This document shows positions 11,763-22,764 of a stretch of 64,000 nt of DNA, in pieces. Source of the DNA: Cymbomonas tetramitiformis (Eukaryota; Chlorophyta; Pyramimonadophyceae; Pyramimonadales; Pyramimonadaceae); contig LGRX02027051.1 in NCBI GenBank assembly GCA_001247695.2, positions 19,584-83,583 of the forward strand. The letters are read 5' to 3'. The notes below the pieces were generated by a model that saw nothing but the letters and a program-made list of their open reading frames with translations, did not search any database and had not been told where the DNA came from. How positions within the stretch are numbered: the stretch's first letter is position 1; each line of letters begins with the position of its first letter. The position numbers and the translations under genes were made by a program.

Positions 11763-13703
11763 ATGTCATCTACTCCGTACGCCACACCGCCAGTTCTGCC
11801 GCGACGCTTGCTGACACACCCTCCAGGGGCAAGAAAACGGCAGCTTAAATTTGGTGCTCTGAACGGCACACCAACGCCAGCGGATGCTCCGGACACGTCA
11901 GATTTATCAGTGTGCAACAACCTCGCATGGGAGTTATTGCGCAAACCCGCGGAGTTTGATGCACTACTCAGCGTCATCAAAGGGAAGTGCGTCGAGCCTG
12001 GAGAGTCTGCGAAGACCTGGAAATTCACTAGCAGCGAGAAGAATTCTCGTTTGCTTTTGGACATCCTGGTCGAGCAACTCGATTCCAGGCTCACACTCGT
12101 TCACCCTAAGATGGCGTTGATGTTCGATTTGCAAAACCACGGTTTGGAGGTTCCGAAAAAGGCGAACCTCCTGCTGTTGGAATTGCTCCAGTCGCTTTGC
12201 GCAGGAGACGCCTTGCGTGTCCTGCGCAAGGCTGACAGACTCTTCCCAGGGGATGGGAAGATCGCGCTTGTTCATCTCGTGAGGCACGTTGTGCCCGATC
12301 ACGAGGAGTTCAGCGCTGCGGACTTCCTATTCGCTGGTGACAGAGTTGACTTGAGAGCTGGCCAGGACCCAGCGGACTACATCGACGTGTTCCAGACTTC
12401 TCTGGACACCGTTGAGTCTGACTTGGGTCCTGGGTGCACCGTGACCATCTCCGAGAAGGCACGGATTGCATTGTTTCTCCGTAGGATCTGTCCCGTCTTT
12501 TATAAGGCGGTGCATGATGCCTACACAGAGGAGAAGCTCGACGCTGACTCCTCGCTTTCCTTGCTGACCTGCTTCCGTGAGACACGGGCAGTGCACAGGA
12601 ACGCGGGGACGAAACTCAAGTCTCCACTAACAGCCGCTTTCTACAATGATGCAGGTTCGCATCACGGCGGAAGCCGTGGTGCACATGGCCGCAGGGGAGT
12701 CTCTGACCGCACCCCTTCCCGTCAGTACATTCCGCCTCGTCGCACTAACCCTTTTAAGGGATTTGGCTCTGGTTACCGTGCAGGAGTCTTTCCCCGTAAG
12801 GGTGGTAAGACGGGCGGTAAGGGAAAGCAGAAATCCGGCAAAGGCAAGGGCAAGGGCAAGTCCCGTGTCGTCTTTGATCGGCAGACCCAGCAGTTCCGAG
12901 GGGAATGCTGGACCTGTGGGTCAAAGGGGCACAGGGCTGCCGACTGCCCGAAGCTGATGTCGGCTCATGCTTTCCACTTAGACCCGAAGCTGCTTGCGGA
13001 GCATGCTCGGACGGAGATCCTAGCCGCCCAGTTTCAGACTGCCTACGAGGAGTCTGAACAGGCACTAGAGTCCTTCTGTCTGTTGCACGGCACCCCAGCA
13101 GTTGTCGGGTACCAGGAGGACTCGTGCTCTGACAGTGAGAGTGAGGAGAGTTCTCACTCCGCTAGTCAGGAGCACGGGGACTCCGATGAGTCTGACGACG
13201 ATGGGGACTGGGACGGCCTCTCCGAGGCTCAACAACAGGAGTGGGACCGCCTACAAGAACATGCGGAAGCCAAATTCCAAAAGTTCTGTGCACAGTCCGA
13301 GAAGGTCTCGCTGTCACTCGGAAGAGTGCACTTCGGGATGTTCCGGACCGGCACAGAACAGAAGGCTTGTGACCCCTTTCCCACTCCCCCCTACTTGCTG
13401 CCTGACATCCCTGCTTCTGCACCTGTCTCTGCACAGCATGATGCACCTCTCGAGGTGTCACAGCACTCACCACAGTCCACGGCTGCGGTGGTGCTCGCCT
13501 GTTGCAGAGAGTACCATTCCGGCAGACACAGCAGACACCGCACGGGTCAGCTCTTGTGGATCATGCTCCGCAGGACCGAGCAGACTCGTCGGTGGTGTCT
13601 GCTAGACTGTTTGCAGCACAGTGTGAGTCACTATCCTCGCCCGTCCACCACACGCACACCGTCCCTGCACTCACAGAGACTTGTTCTCTGTTTGCAGGAA
13701 TGA
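11763..13703 (+). CDS. copia Gag polyprotein
   Basis: Structural nucleocapsid protein of the copia element, 646 residues from the first ATG after the 5' LTR leader. A CCHC zinc knuckle (CWTCGSKGHRAADC) starts near residue 382 and would bind genomic RNA. It is preceded by a Lys/Gly-rich basic stretch (residues about 340-365) and followed by an acidic Ser/Asp/Glu run (residues about 455-490). The upstream half is the likely capsid region. The last 200 bp overlap Pol, which lies in the -1 frame, so Pol probably needs a ribosomal frameshift between 13,502 and 13,703. I did not identify the slippery heptamer. Confidence 0.9.
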   Translation: MSSTPYATPPVLPRRLLTHPPGARKRQLKFGALNGTPTPADAPDTSDLSVCNNLAWELLRKPAEFDALLSVIKGKCVEPGESAKTWKFTSSEKNSRLLLDILVEQLDSRLTLVHPKMALMFDLQNHGLEVPKKANLLLLELLQSLCAGDALRVLRKADRLFPGDGKIALVHLVRHVVPDHEEFSAADFLFAGDRVDLRAGQDPADYIDVFQTSLDTVESDLGPGCTVTISEKARIALFLRRICPVFYKAVHDAYTEEKLDADSSLSLLTCFRETRAVHRNAGTKLKSPLTAAFYNDAGSHHGGSRGAHGRRGVSDRTPSRQYIPPRRTNPFKGFGSGYRAGVFPRKGGKTGGKGKQKSGKGKGKGKSRVVFDRQTQQFRGECWTCGSKGHRAADCPKLMSAHAFHLDPKLLAEHARTEILAAQFQTAYEESEQALESFCLLHGTPAVVGYQEDSCSDSESEESSHSASQEHGDSDESDDDGDWDGLSEAQQQEWDRLQEHAEAKFQKFCAQSEKVSLSLGRVHFGMFRTGTEQKACDPFPTPPYLLPDIPASAPVSAQHDAPLEVSQHSPQSTAAVVLACCREYHSGRHSRHRTGQLLWIMLRRTEQTRRWCLLDCLQHSVSHYPRPSTTRTPSLHSQRLVLCLQE

Positions 13704-16700
13704 CGGTGGTGCAGGGTGACAGTGAGGACAGTGACATGTACACGGCACCGGCACCCACCGAGCACTCTTCCCCACACCACACTCACAGTGCATCTTTGTT
13801 GAGGGAGGGGTCACGGAGCAGTGCGGTGCCCCCGCCTGCTTCCCCCCTGTCTGCTCCAGGGAAATCCCTGGAGCAGGTTCACTGGGAGCGGGTGTGGGAG
13901 GAGGACTACAGGTCCCCTACCGTTTGCCACGGTAACCTTTTGCCATCAAAGAGTTCACTAGGAGCTAGGGGTGTAGCCCCTCTGGTGACGCCCCCGCCAC
14001 CTGGCCCTCCTGACTTGTTGCTGTCTGATGCAGGCTCTGCCGTGTCAGTGTCCCCACCAGCCAGTGAGCACCGGGTGCACACTGGGGGCACTGACACGGC
14101 CCCAAACTTTAACTCAATCAATCTTGGAGGTCGCCCTACAGAAGGGAGTCTCTCCCCCTCTTTCCTTCAGCAGTGTCCTCCTGTCCCCGCTCCGGTCCAT
14201 GAGTCGCTTGACCTGACTGGTGACACGCACATGTCTGACACACAGGCACCACCTCCACCGCCACGGCGTGTCGGTAGAGGTGGTGTCTCTATCTTCCGGT
14301 GTGCATTCATGTCCTTTGCCCTGTTCACTTGCTTCCTGGCAAGTGCTTCGGCGGAGGCCCTCTCAGCCGCAGCACCTGTTCAGGGAGTGTGGTACGGATT
14401 GACATTGTGTCAACCGGGGGGGGAGATGGGAGGTGGGAAAAGCAGTACTGCAGTCAGTCAGTACAGTCAATCAGTCCAGTCAGTCCAGTCAGTTTGGTCT
14501 GGGGATGGTGGTTTATCCGATGGTGGCTTACCTGATGGTGGCACTGGTATCACTCCTGATTGGTCTGCCACCCGGCAGTGTTCCTCTGGTGATGGTTCTG
14601 GGTATTCCTCTGGTGATGGTTCTGGGTATTCCTCTGGTTCCGACTGGTATTGGCAGTATGACTCTGGTCAGCACCGCCACTATGGTTCTCCTCGTGGCTC
14701 CGACGGTTCCCCACCAGACAGCTCAGCCCAGATCTGTCTCCTTCAGGCGCTTGAGAAGCGGCGCCAGAGGTACAGAGCAGTATCAGCTCTGCTCCTGACA
14801 GCCTTCCTTGGCATAGTCCTGACATGTCTCTACCAGAGTGTCTATGAGGAGTTCCTCGTCGAGGCTCACTTTGAGGCTGGTCACCACCTGTCACCGATCT
14901 CCGCTGTCTGCAGCCCTGTGACTCAGACCTCGCTCTACGGCGCCATGCAGTATGTAGGCGACACAGCTCTGGAGATGTGTACCTGGTTTGGACTATTCTG
15001 TGCACCCCCTTCAGTCATCTTCTCCCAGGACCCCATGATACATCTGTACTCTATCACCGGTTCTGACACTGATGGCATTGTCTGTGACTCCGGTGCAACC
15101 GGCAATATCACCGGGTCCAGACACAGGATCACTGACCTTGATACCAGCAGGACCATATCCTTCAGTACAGTCATGACTGGACCCGCTTCACGGACTGATG
15201 GCACTGGCACACTGAGACTGATCGGCAGAGACATACTGACTGGTGACATTGATGAGTACAGCATTCCTGGCTGCCATTTCAAACACGGCGCCAAAACCCT
15301 CCTGTCAACCCGAGTTATGCTCCGGGAGGGTTTCTCATCACCTGACTTCATCAGTATGACATATACCCATCTTGACTCTGGCCGGATATACTCTATCATT
15401 GATGATGGCACAGACTATCTTTGGGCAGAGCCAGAGTCAGCAGATGTCAGCTTTCAGGCCTTTCAAGGCAATAAGAAGAGGCACAGATCAGGGGACCCAT
15501 CCGACTGGATGTGGTCCAACAGTCAGTACAGTACCTGGGCTACTACTCATGGTTCTCCTACGGCTACGGCCAAGCTGGGGGAACCAGCCTTTGATGTCTC
15601 TATGTTCGGCGACTCTCTCCCAGTCGGAGAGGGCAACAATCACCCTGCTCTTCAGCACTATCACAGTCAGAACAGTATATTCTCCGTCCAGTTGACTGGT
15701 TATTACTTCTATGCTAATCCGCCATTCACTATATCTATTCTGGACCGCCTTTTCACTAAAGGCAATGCTGACTTTCCTCTGGACCCTCATAATACTGTAT
15801 ATTTCTGGATAGTTCCCTATATGCCATCCCACAGGATCTGGCATAAGACCTGTACTATGGAGGTATTACATATCTGGCCTACTGGTACTACGGGGTTATT
15901 CAGCTACCTTGAGCGACACACCTACACCTCCACACACCCTCTCACCCCAGCTGGTTCTGACGGTGGACCTGGTCGGGTCTTCATCGATGGCACACCCTTT
16001 CCCATCTGCATCCTCTACCGAGACCGCCACACCCCGATCAGGGTCAGTCCTCCCCTTGAGCTGCATGATGCTCTCGGGCATGCCTCGATGACCCGTATCC
16101 TCCGTCTCTATGACATGCCAGGGGTAGACTTGGGCAGACCACAGTGTTCCAGAGCAGCTCTTGCTTCACTTACCACCTGCTCTCAGTGGTGTGCAGTCTG
16201 TGCTACGACGGGCCTCAAACAAAAACCAGCCCCGAGCAGAGACCGCCTCCGTACCAGTCAGCAACAGCCAGCCCGGAAATGGGCCTCAGACATGACAGGC
16301 CCCATCTCACCCAGTGGCTACAATGGGCACAGATACCGTATCCACTTCATTGACATCTCCACCAGATACCTATTTGTGTTCACCGTTGCCTCTAAGGCAG
16401 ACTACTATGTGTGTCTCCTGAGATTCATTGCCTATACCAGATCCCTCTCCTACGGCATTGATGAGCTATTCCTGTCCACCTCTACAGTCTCAGACACTGA
16501 GATGGTGCTGAGGACTGATTGTGCACCTGAGATGGCAGATGCCAAATGCCGGGCAGCTTACCAGCAGCATGGCATTATCCACCAGACCTCTTCTCCCACA
16601 GTCCATACGGACAATCCTTATGCGGAGAATGTCACTGGCATCCTGTCCCGTATGATCCGATCCATCCTCACAGCTTCTGGACTCGACCTCAGCTACTGGC

Positions 16701-18655
16701 CGCTTGCGGCTAAGCATGGTGCCTTGTTGTGGTCCATTACACCACACAAGGAAGTGGTGACTACCCCTATCCACACTATGACAGGTCATCACTTTCAGTA
16801 CCGTCGTCTCCGTGCATTTGGTGCACACTGCTATGTAGTTATGGACAGTCAGCAGAGGAACAGCAGACAGCCAGGCATCTCATCAAAACTTCAGAACAGA
16901 TCATGGGCAGGCCGCATGGTTGGTATCTCTATGGGCTCTAATGCCTACAAGATCCTAGACACCTCCGACGGCACAGTACATCTTGTGGGCAAGCCACACT
17001 GGATACCTACCTATGAGCACCTGGGCAGATCCATGTCAGCATTCCCAGACACTATGGCAGCTGACAGAGAGGCTGATGCTACATTTATTAGGCCATCTCC
17101 CTTCTCAGAGACACTCGACTGTACCTATGCCCAGATCATTGAGATCAGCTCATACTACTGCACTTCCGACCGACAGTCTTACGGCTGTGTGCTTCTCTCT
17201 GTTCCGTCGAGGGACAATACCTGGACTGACGTGGTTCATTATGTCAAGTCCACACCCGACGGTACACACTACAGACACCTGCTGGTGTATGTCGCACACT
17301 ATAGGAAGACCGTCTCGGTCAATGAGCACTATCCGATCTGGACAGCTGTCAGAGCCCGAGAGAGCCGCAGACATCCATCATATGGCGCTATCATCATCTC
17401 CACCGACAGAGGCAGCAGCACACCTTATGGTGTAATATTTGAGCCTACTCCAGAGTCTACCTATGGTTGGCATATGGACCTTCCTGCTACCCTCGTCAGC
17501 TTTCCGTCCACCCATGCCGCCGCCTTCCTTCCCTTCTCCGATGATCCCAGCAGAGATGTCCGCCCCGAGTACATTCCACAGCAGTACACCTCAGCTGACA
17601 GCTTCATCAGATCAGGACCCAGAGAGTTGGTGGTGCACATGTTCAATATTTCTGCACCCCAGCTCAAACCAGTCCACGGTGTCAAGCAGGCACTTTCCAC
17701 CCCAGAAGCAGTTCAGTGGCAGGAGGCTATGGATGCCGAAGTGGCTGGTCTGGCCGCCGACAATAAAATGGTCCCGGGACACCTTCCCTCGGGTACCAAA
17801 GGCCTGACCACTCTCTTTGTGTTCTCCAGACCCTTCAAACCAGACCCCTCAGCACCATCTGGCACACGGCAGATCTTCAAAACCAGACTGTGTGCCAATG
17901 GTAAGCAGACATACGGCTACCTTCCGTGGGAGACCACCTGTACCACACCTCAGCTTTATGCCTTCAGACTGGCCTTCATCTTCGGCAGCATCTTCAGTCT
18001 GAAGATGAGTCACTTCGATGTCTCCCAGGCCTTTATGAATGCTAAGCTGGATGTTCCAGTATGGGTATCATTTCCGGCTGGTTACACCTATCAGGGGTTC
18101 GGTGGTGCTTTACTGCACTATGCACTGTATGGCCTTAAGGTGGCTGGTGCTTCCTGGCAGAGACTGGTTAAGGTATTCATGCTCAGCTTTATGTTCGGCG
18201 AGGTGACATTCAGGCAGTCCTCTCATGATGACTGTATATATTTCATCTACACTGATTTGGTTAAGGCCATGTGTGTTGTCTATGTGGATGACTTCATTCT
18301 GGTCGCCAGTACAGAGCTTGAGGATGCCTTCTGGGCAGCTTTCAGAGCCAGGTTTCTGGCTAAGCATCTCGGAGAGGTCACATCGGTTCTCCAGATGCGG
18401 GTCAGGCAGGATCAGGCTGGTATCTACCTTTGCCAGTCCAGACAGATCAAGGACTTAATGGCCAACAACAACATCACAGCTCATTCCTTCAGAACACCTA
18501 TGGACCCGAAGCTCATCATCAAGAAACCAGCAGATCCAGACCTATCCCTTGTCCCCAGTTACAGATCCATCCTCGGCTCACTGCTATGGCTGGCCCGTGG
18601 CTCACGACCTGACTGCTACTATCCCGTAATCTATCTGGCTCAGTTTGTATCATGA
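13502..18655 (+). CDS. copia Pol polyprotein (protease, integrase, reverse transcriptase)
   Basis: Polyprotein in the -1 frame relative to Gag; the initiating ATG is arbitrary if it is made by frameshifting. The first 500 residues are an unusual Ser/Pro-rich spacer with two hydrophobic segments (residues about 265-290 and 424-446) and GDGSGYSS repeats. Then come the aspartic protease (DSGATG near residue 529), the GAG-pre-integrase H...C..C region (about 855-905) and the integrase catalytic residues in DMTGP (925), RTDCAPE (1003) and NPYAENV (1038). RT follows, with FDVSQAF (1505) and YVDD (1593). A TGA at 18,653-18,655 ends the frame, but the same frame stays open to 19,090 and encodes the C-terminal RNase H motifs (DNDAC, NLADPYTK). 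The usual RNase H N-terminal part is missing between them. Confidence 0.92.
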   Translation: MQRVPFRQTQQTPHGSALVDHAPQDRADSSVVSARLFAAQCESLSSPVHHTHTVPALTETCSLFAGMTVVQGDSEDSDMYTAPAPTEHSSPHHTHSASLLREGSRSSAVPPPASPLSAPGKSLEQVHWERVWEEDYRSPTVCHGNLLPSKSSLGARGVAPLVTPPPPGPPDLLLSDAGSAVSVSPPASEHRVHTGGTDTAPNFNSINLGGRPTEGSLSPSFLQQCPPVPAPVHESLDLTGDTHMSDTQAPPPPPRRVGRGGVSIFRCAFMSFALFTCFLASASAEALSAAAPVQGVWYGLTLCQPGGEMGGGKSSTAVSQYSQSVQSVQSVWSGDGGLSDGGLPDGGTGITPDWSATRQCSSGDGSGYSSGDGSGYSSGSDWYWQYDSGQHRHYGSPRGSDGSPPDSSAQICLLQALEKRRQRYRAVSALLLTAFLGIVLTCLYQSVYEEFLVEAHFEAGHHLSPISAVCSPVTQTSLYGAMQYVGDTALEMCTWFGLFCAPPSVIFSQDPMIHLYSITGSDTDGIVCDSGATGNITGSRHRITDLDTSRTISFSTVMTGPASRTDGTGTLRLIGRDILTGDIDEYSIPGCHFKHGAKTLLSTRVMLREGFSSPDFISMTYTHLDSGRIYSIIDDGTDYLWAEPESADVSFQAFQGNKKRHRSGDPSDWMWSNSQYSTWATTHGSPTATAKLGEPAFDVSMFGDSLPVGEGNNHPALQHYHSQNSIFSVQLTGYYFYANPPFTISILDRLFTKGNADFPLDPHNTVYFWIVPYMPSHRIWHKTCTMEVLHIWPTGTTGLFSYLERHTYTSTHPLTPAGSDGGPGRVFIDGTPFPICILYRDRHTPIRVSPPLELHDALGHASMTRILRLYDMPGVDLGRPQCSRAALASLTTCSQWCAVCATTGLKQKPAPSRDRLRTSQQQPARKWASDMTGPISPSGYNGHRYRIHFIDISTRYLFVFTVASKADYYVCLLRFIAYTRSLSYGIDELFLSTSTVSDTEMVLRTDCAPEMADAKCRAAYQQHGIIHQTSSPTVHTDNPYAENVTGILSRMIRSILTASGLDLSYWPLAAKHGALLWSITPHKEVVTTPIHTMTGHHFQYRRLRAFGAHCYVVMDSQQRNSRQPGISSKLQNRSWAGRMVGISMGSNAYKILDTSDGTVHLVGKPHWIPTYEHLGRSMSAFPDTMAADREADATFIRPSPFSETLDCTYAQIIEISSYYCTSDRQSYGCVLLSVPSRDNTWTDVVHYVKSTPDGTHYRHLLVYVAHYRKTVSVNEHYPIWTAVRARESRRHPSYGAIIISTDRGSSTPYGVIFEPTPESTYGWHMDLPATLVSFPSTHAAAFLPFSDDPSRDVRPEYIPQQYTSADSFIRSGPRELVVHMFNISAPQLKPVHGVKQALSTPEAVQWQEAMDAEVAGLAADNKMVPGHLPSGTKGLTTLFVFSRPFKPDPSAPSGTRQIFKTRLCANGKQTYGYLPWETTCTTPQLYAFRLAFIFGSIFSLKMSHFDVSQAFMNAKLDVPVWVSFPAGYTYQGFGGALLHYALYGLKVAGASWQRLVKVFMLSFMFGEVTFRQSSHDDCIYFIYTDLVKAMCVVYVDDFILVASTELEDAFWAAFRARFLAKHLGEVTSVLQMRVRQDQAGIYLCQSRQIKDLMANNNITAHSFRTPMDPKLIIKKPADPDLSLVPSYRSILGSLLWLARGSRPDCYYPVIYLAQFVS

Positions 18656-19090
18656 CAAAACAAGCCAGCAGACGGTCTGACCTCAGTCCGCCCAAACTCT
18701 CCTACAATTCCTGATGAACTCAGTACAGATGAAATCACCCCCCTCAAATTCCAGAACAACAGGAACAGAGAATATATCAGTACAGCTTCAGCTCAGCCCC
18801 GCCTGGAGTTACCTATTCCCCTACTGCTGGATAATGATGCATGCAGATCTATTGTCGAGCATCACCTCCTCTCCGAGAAGGTGAAGCATGTGATTATCAG
18901 ATTTCATGTCCACCGAGACTTTGTCAGATTGAACTGGATTCGGTGTGCCAGAGTCCCATCAGCTCGGAACCTGGCAGACCCTTACACCAAACCAGTTCCT
19001 CCAGTCAAGGACATGCAGCCCTATTTCATTCAGATGTTCCAGCAATATATGGCCATGGGTAAGGCTCAGGCTGCAGTTATTCAGAAATGA
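18656..19090 (+). pseudogene. copia Pol C-terminus after an in-frame TGA (truncated RNase H)
   Basis: In frame with Pol and open for 144 codons after the TGA. It begins QNKPADGL and contains EYIS, LLDNDACRSIVEHH and NLADPYTKPVPP, which match the second half of copia RNase H. Only about 60 residues separate the end of RT from the DNDAC motif where copia elements usually have about 130 or more, and the first catalytic Asp region is not visible. This suggests an internal deletion plus a stop in this copy. Intrinsic readthrough of TGA is possible but cannot be tested here. Confidence 0.75.
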
Positions 19091-19789
19091 TTTACCGGTA
19101 TTCAGAAAGCAGCAGCATGATCTGACTGTGAGTACCTTGCTTTCCTGTTTTCCTGTTTTGGGTTGTTTGTGTAGCTGACTGTGCTTTGCAGGTACTGGCC
19201 TATATTCAAAGTTACTTATGGCTGGTTACTTTATGTTAGTTACTGTTTTCCTTAGAAATGAATCACTGTATTAGATAGAAAATGATGTGGCACTCATTGA
19301 TAGATTTGTGTATATGGACATTGATATTCCGAGCTCACTCTTTGGTATTAGCTACACTGCATTAGTCACAGTACCATTACAGTGTCTGTTCCGACCGTGA
19401 GAGCCACCGCTGCTGTCAGTCATGATCTCTCTCTTCATTCTCCCTCTGCAGTAAGTCTTTCCGGTGACGGGCGGATCTGGACCTGCTTCGGCACTCCTTA
19501 TCCTACCCCTGACGAAGCACCCCGGATAGCTTGCAGCCACGGTGTGTGGACCTCCAGAGACATGACATATCACTATCCCCCGACAGCAGGGTGGCACCAG
19601 GGACAGATTACTGCCCGTGTCAGGACGTTGGGTCTACGGACCAGCTTTTCGGGGTTTTCAGCCCTGACACGGTGTGACTGCAGTTCCACCATTTCCATCA
19701 TCTTTCTGGATCTTGGTTCTGGCACTGGATTAGTGGCATGTATCTTGGTTTGATTGGTTATTGGTCTGACCACCTCACTCGAGGTGGTG

Positions 19790-20123
19790 TGCTGGAGTGG
19801 ACATTCAGTCCGAGCTCAGTCATCAGAGTTGTCATCACCGACCCGTCATGACCGCTGTCATCACCGACTCGACCTGACCGCTGTCATCACCGATACGGCT
19901 CGACACCTCTGACTACCTCACTGACCTGATTGTCATCTCCTCTGATCGAGTTCGGTTGTCACATGAGACAGAGCACACACTAGCTCATTTCGCATCACAC
20001 TCAGCATACTAGAACTATATATATTATATCTTCTGTATGTTGAGAGAGATTCTGAGTGCGAAACCCTAAGCGTTGCAGTGCTTCCTGTTTGACCTGTCTG
20101 TTTACTGACTGGGTCTTCTCGCA
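19790..20123 (+). repeat. 3' LTR of the copia element
   Basis: 334 bp, TG...CA ends, near-identical to 10994-11327 and followed by the TTTAC target duplication. Confidence 0.95.
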
Positions 20124-20136
20124 TTTACTGCTTAAT

Positions 20137-21060
20137 GAGCGGCCTTTTATTATCCTGCAATATGCCCAGCTTTACCACCTTGTTCTACAGTGAATCCAGG
20201 GGCACCCAAGGTGCACTGGCCTAACTGTAGACAGGTTTGCTTCACTGATAAGCTAATCAGCACGGCATCAGCTTGGGCGGCGACAGCGACAGAGCAGATC
20301 GGCGGTGAATGACCACCTTAATGAGTAGTTATTATCCTGCGGTCCCTCTAGTTGACCACCTTGTCTAAAGTGAATCCAGGGACACCCCTGGTGTACTGGC
20401 CTAACCGGAAGGCAAGTGTGCGACCTAGAAGCTAATTAGCAGCGGCATCTGCCTGGGCTGACTAATTAGAAGTGGATTAGCAGTGAGTTACTACCTGTAT
20501 GAGTGGTCTTACACCTTACGGTTTCCCTGGCGGTGCCACCCTGTCTGACGGCTAATCCAGGGACACCCCTGGTGTACTGGCCTAAGCCTGAAGCAGGAGT
20601 GTGTTCACAAGAGAATTAGCAGCGGCATCGGCCCTGAAGGCAGCAAGTGGGTCAGTTTCATATATATTATCTACTGTTCTGGCAGAGTTATCGGGTGAAT
20701 TCAGACTTGATTCGAGTACTGGCTCAGCCTGGAGTGCTGCTGGTTATTTTTGGAACACCTGCGGATGTTTGCTAAAACTCTCTTAGCTCTCCTACGGTAC
20801 TTGGCAACTGGTGAGGCCCTTATGACACCGGTCACCTTCTTAATGAACAGTGGTGTTGCGAATCCAGGGGTGCTCAGCACACTGGCTTAGCCTCCAGCTC
20901 TGCGTAGCGACCTACACTCTTGCTTACCGGACTGAGAACGAGCTTCCATGGCAACTTCTGGACCCTTAATGAGCAGTGGTGTTGCGAATCCAGGGGTGCT
21001 CAACACACTGGCTTAGCTCCCAGCTCTGCGCAGTGACGTTGTTCCTGGTACTTTGGCTGA
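20137..21060. repeat. Minisatellite array flanking the copia insertion
   Basis: Diverged tandem units of about 180 bp start near 20,137, 20,318 and 20,497, each with TTAATGAG-like words and an AATCCAGGG-CACCC-GTGCACTGGCCTAA core. Two shorter units of about 127 bp follow, starting near 20,840 and 20,966. The same core occurs at 10,881, on the other side of the copia element. No coding potential seen in 20,129-21,478. Confidence 0.75.
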
Positions 21061-21478
21061 GAACGAGTTCCCATGACAACCGTGAGATATAATATACTGT
21101 AATATATCGGGTGGTCACTGAATGGTTTTCATACAAGTGTCAACTGATTATAAAGATAAACGAATATATAATGCATCTGTGACCTAGGTATCTGTCACCA
21201 AGTACTGCACGAGTACTGGTACAGTCGAACGGAGTCATGCAAGTTATGACCTACAGTGCACTGACTCCAGCACACCACCCTGTAACTGTACGGAGTGCTG
21301 TTCAGGTGGCAGAGAGCGGCTCACAGATAAAGTCCAAAGTTCCGAAACAACGAACAGCTCGTAGCTGGAAACTGCTAGAGGGAGGCCTGTGCTTTAGCCA
21401 GGGCGGTCCCTTTCTAAAACTGCTGCTAGGATACTACTGCTCTCAAGCTAAGTTCCTACAGCGCAATCTTGCATGCAC

Positions 21479-22541
21479 TCAGCCACTTTCAAAGTGGTCC
21501 ACAAAGCTGCAGAGTTCACCAGAGTTGAAGAAGTTGTCAGTGTCAAAGATGTCCAACCAGAACCAGAGTCCAGAAGTCATAATCCAGAACCAGAGTCCAG
21601 AGACCAGTGTCCAGAACCAGAGGCCAGAACCATAATCCAGAAGCCAAGACCAGAAGCTAGAACCAGTAGAAGATTCGTAGAACAAATTTAGAAATCCTGA
21701 AAAGTGAAAAACTGAACCCAAGCCCGCCGAAACCACAGAAGGAAAAGGAATGCCGAAAGGAAGAGTGTACGGCAAGGCAGACAAACTGTTGGCAGTCACC
21801 CCAGTGGGATGCACTGCTGTGGTGAATACAGGGTCTCGATCGAGCACCACCGAACCCTGAACCGCTGACACACATGCAAGACACATGAGTGCGGGCAGGG
21901 CTAGGGATGCAAAAGAGAAGACTCTCGGCAAGGTTGCCACACCGACACGTGACCGTGTAGCCGGTGGGGCCGAGGGAATCCCGTCTCCGCAATAAGAAAA
22001 AACGTCGGAGTCGTCGTCATCGTCGATCACGGAAAGCTCTCCCGGGTGAATCGACTCGTGAACCGAGTCAATCGAGCACAATTTAAGGGAGGGGTTAGAG
22101 CATGCCGGTATTACCTGGTCCATAAAAGTGACACGAAGAGGCTCCTCGAAAGGAGACTCGACAGAAGCCGGGTCCGATGCCAAAACCGGGTATAGTCCAG
22201 TGTCGATCTCGTGATTGGCAGGTGGTGGCGCATCGCACACCACCTGCGGCACAGACATCGTGGTAAGATGCAGCGGTGGCTGCACACTGGTAGTGGCAGC
22301 ACCACCGACCTGTGCAGCTGTAGCCGCAGACCGTAGTGAGTCCAGGATACCCTGTGCGTCGGACAGTACACCCTCCATGCCGGCGTCCGGAGCATCATGA
22401 CTCAAGCCCGCATAGTAGTGAGCACGTAACCCCACATCGCGCCGCACAGGATAGGTGAAAGGCTCGGGGTCGTCACGCACCAGTGGCCGGTCGTGCTGGT
22501 GGCACAGGTCAGCGAATTCCTCGTCGTTCTCGTCGTCGAAG
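21479..22541 (-). pseudogene. Remnant of a second copia-like polyprotein spacer
   Basis: Open minus-strand frame of about 350 codons without a catalytic motif. It resembles the pre-protease spacer of the copia Pol at 13,502: an acidic disordered stretch (VIDDDDDSD), then an Arg-containing turn, then a hydrophobic segment of about 25 residues (FSFASLALPALMCLACVSAV). It ends in SGLWFW repeats generated by the minisatellite at 21,555-21,660. Similarity is in layout and short words, so the assignment is an inference. The first codons are read from the neighbouring LTR-like repeat (22,542 onward), so the true 5' end is lost. Confidence 0.45.
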
Positions 22542-22764
22542 TGTCGCGAACTTATGCACGAAGCGTCCACACAAAGCATAACTCTCTAGCCCTACTACTA
22601 AACAGTCTTACTTATTGTCAGCGCTTCTATAATACTAGCTCGGCTCTGCATATGTTGCCTTATATGACTGCACAGTTAACTTACTACTGTAACTACACAA
22701 AATCTCAAAATTTTTGATATCTTCTTCCTCTTTTCACAACTTATGCAAGCTCTTTTTCTCAACA
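22542..22764 (-). repeat. LTR-like repeat, copy 1
   Basis: 223 bp with TG...CA ends on either strand, identical to 23,151-23,373 apart from one base (GTTAAC versus GTTGAC). Separated from copy 2 by 386 bp in which I see no gene. Confidence 0.8.

Larger units (their letters stand above)
10994..20123 (+). mobile_element. Ty1/copia LTR retrotransposon, nearly intact
   Basis: Two 334-bp LTRs (10994-11327 and 19790-20123) begin TGCTGGAG, end TTCTCGCA and differ at about one position (11270 versus 20066 region). Both sides carry the 5-bp target duplication TTTAC (10989-10993, 20124-20128). Gag is followed by Pol in the order protease, integrase, RT, which defines the copia class. LTR identity implies recent insertion. 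The copy looks disabled by an in-frame TGA and a shortened RNase H. I could not match the primer-binding site after 11327 to a particular tRNA, and the purine tract before 19790 is weak. Confidence 0.95.
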
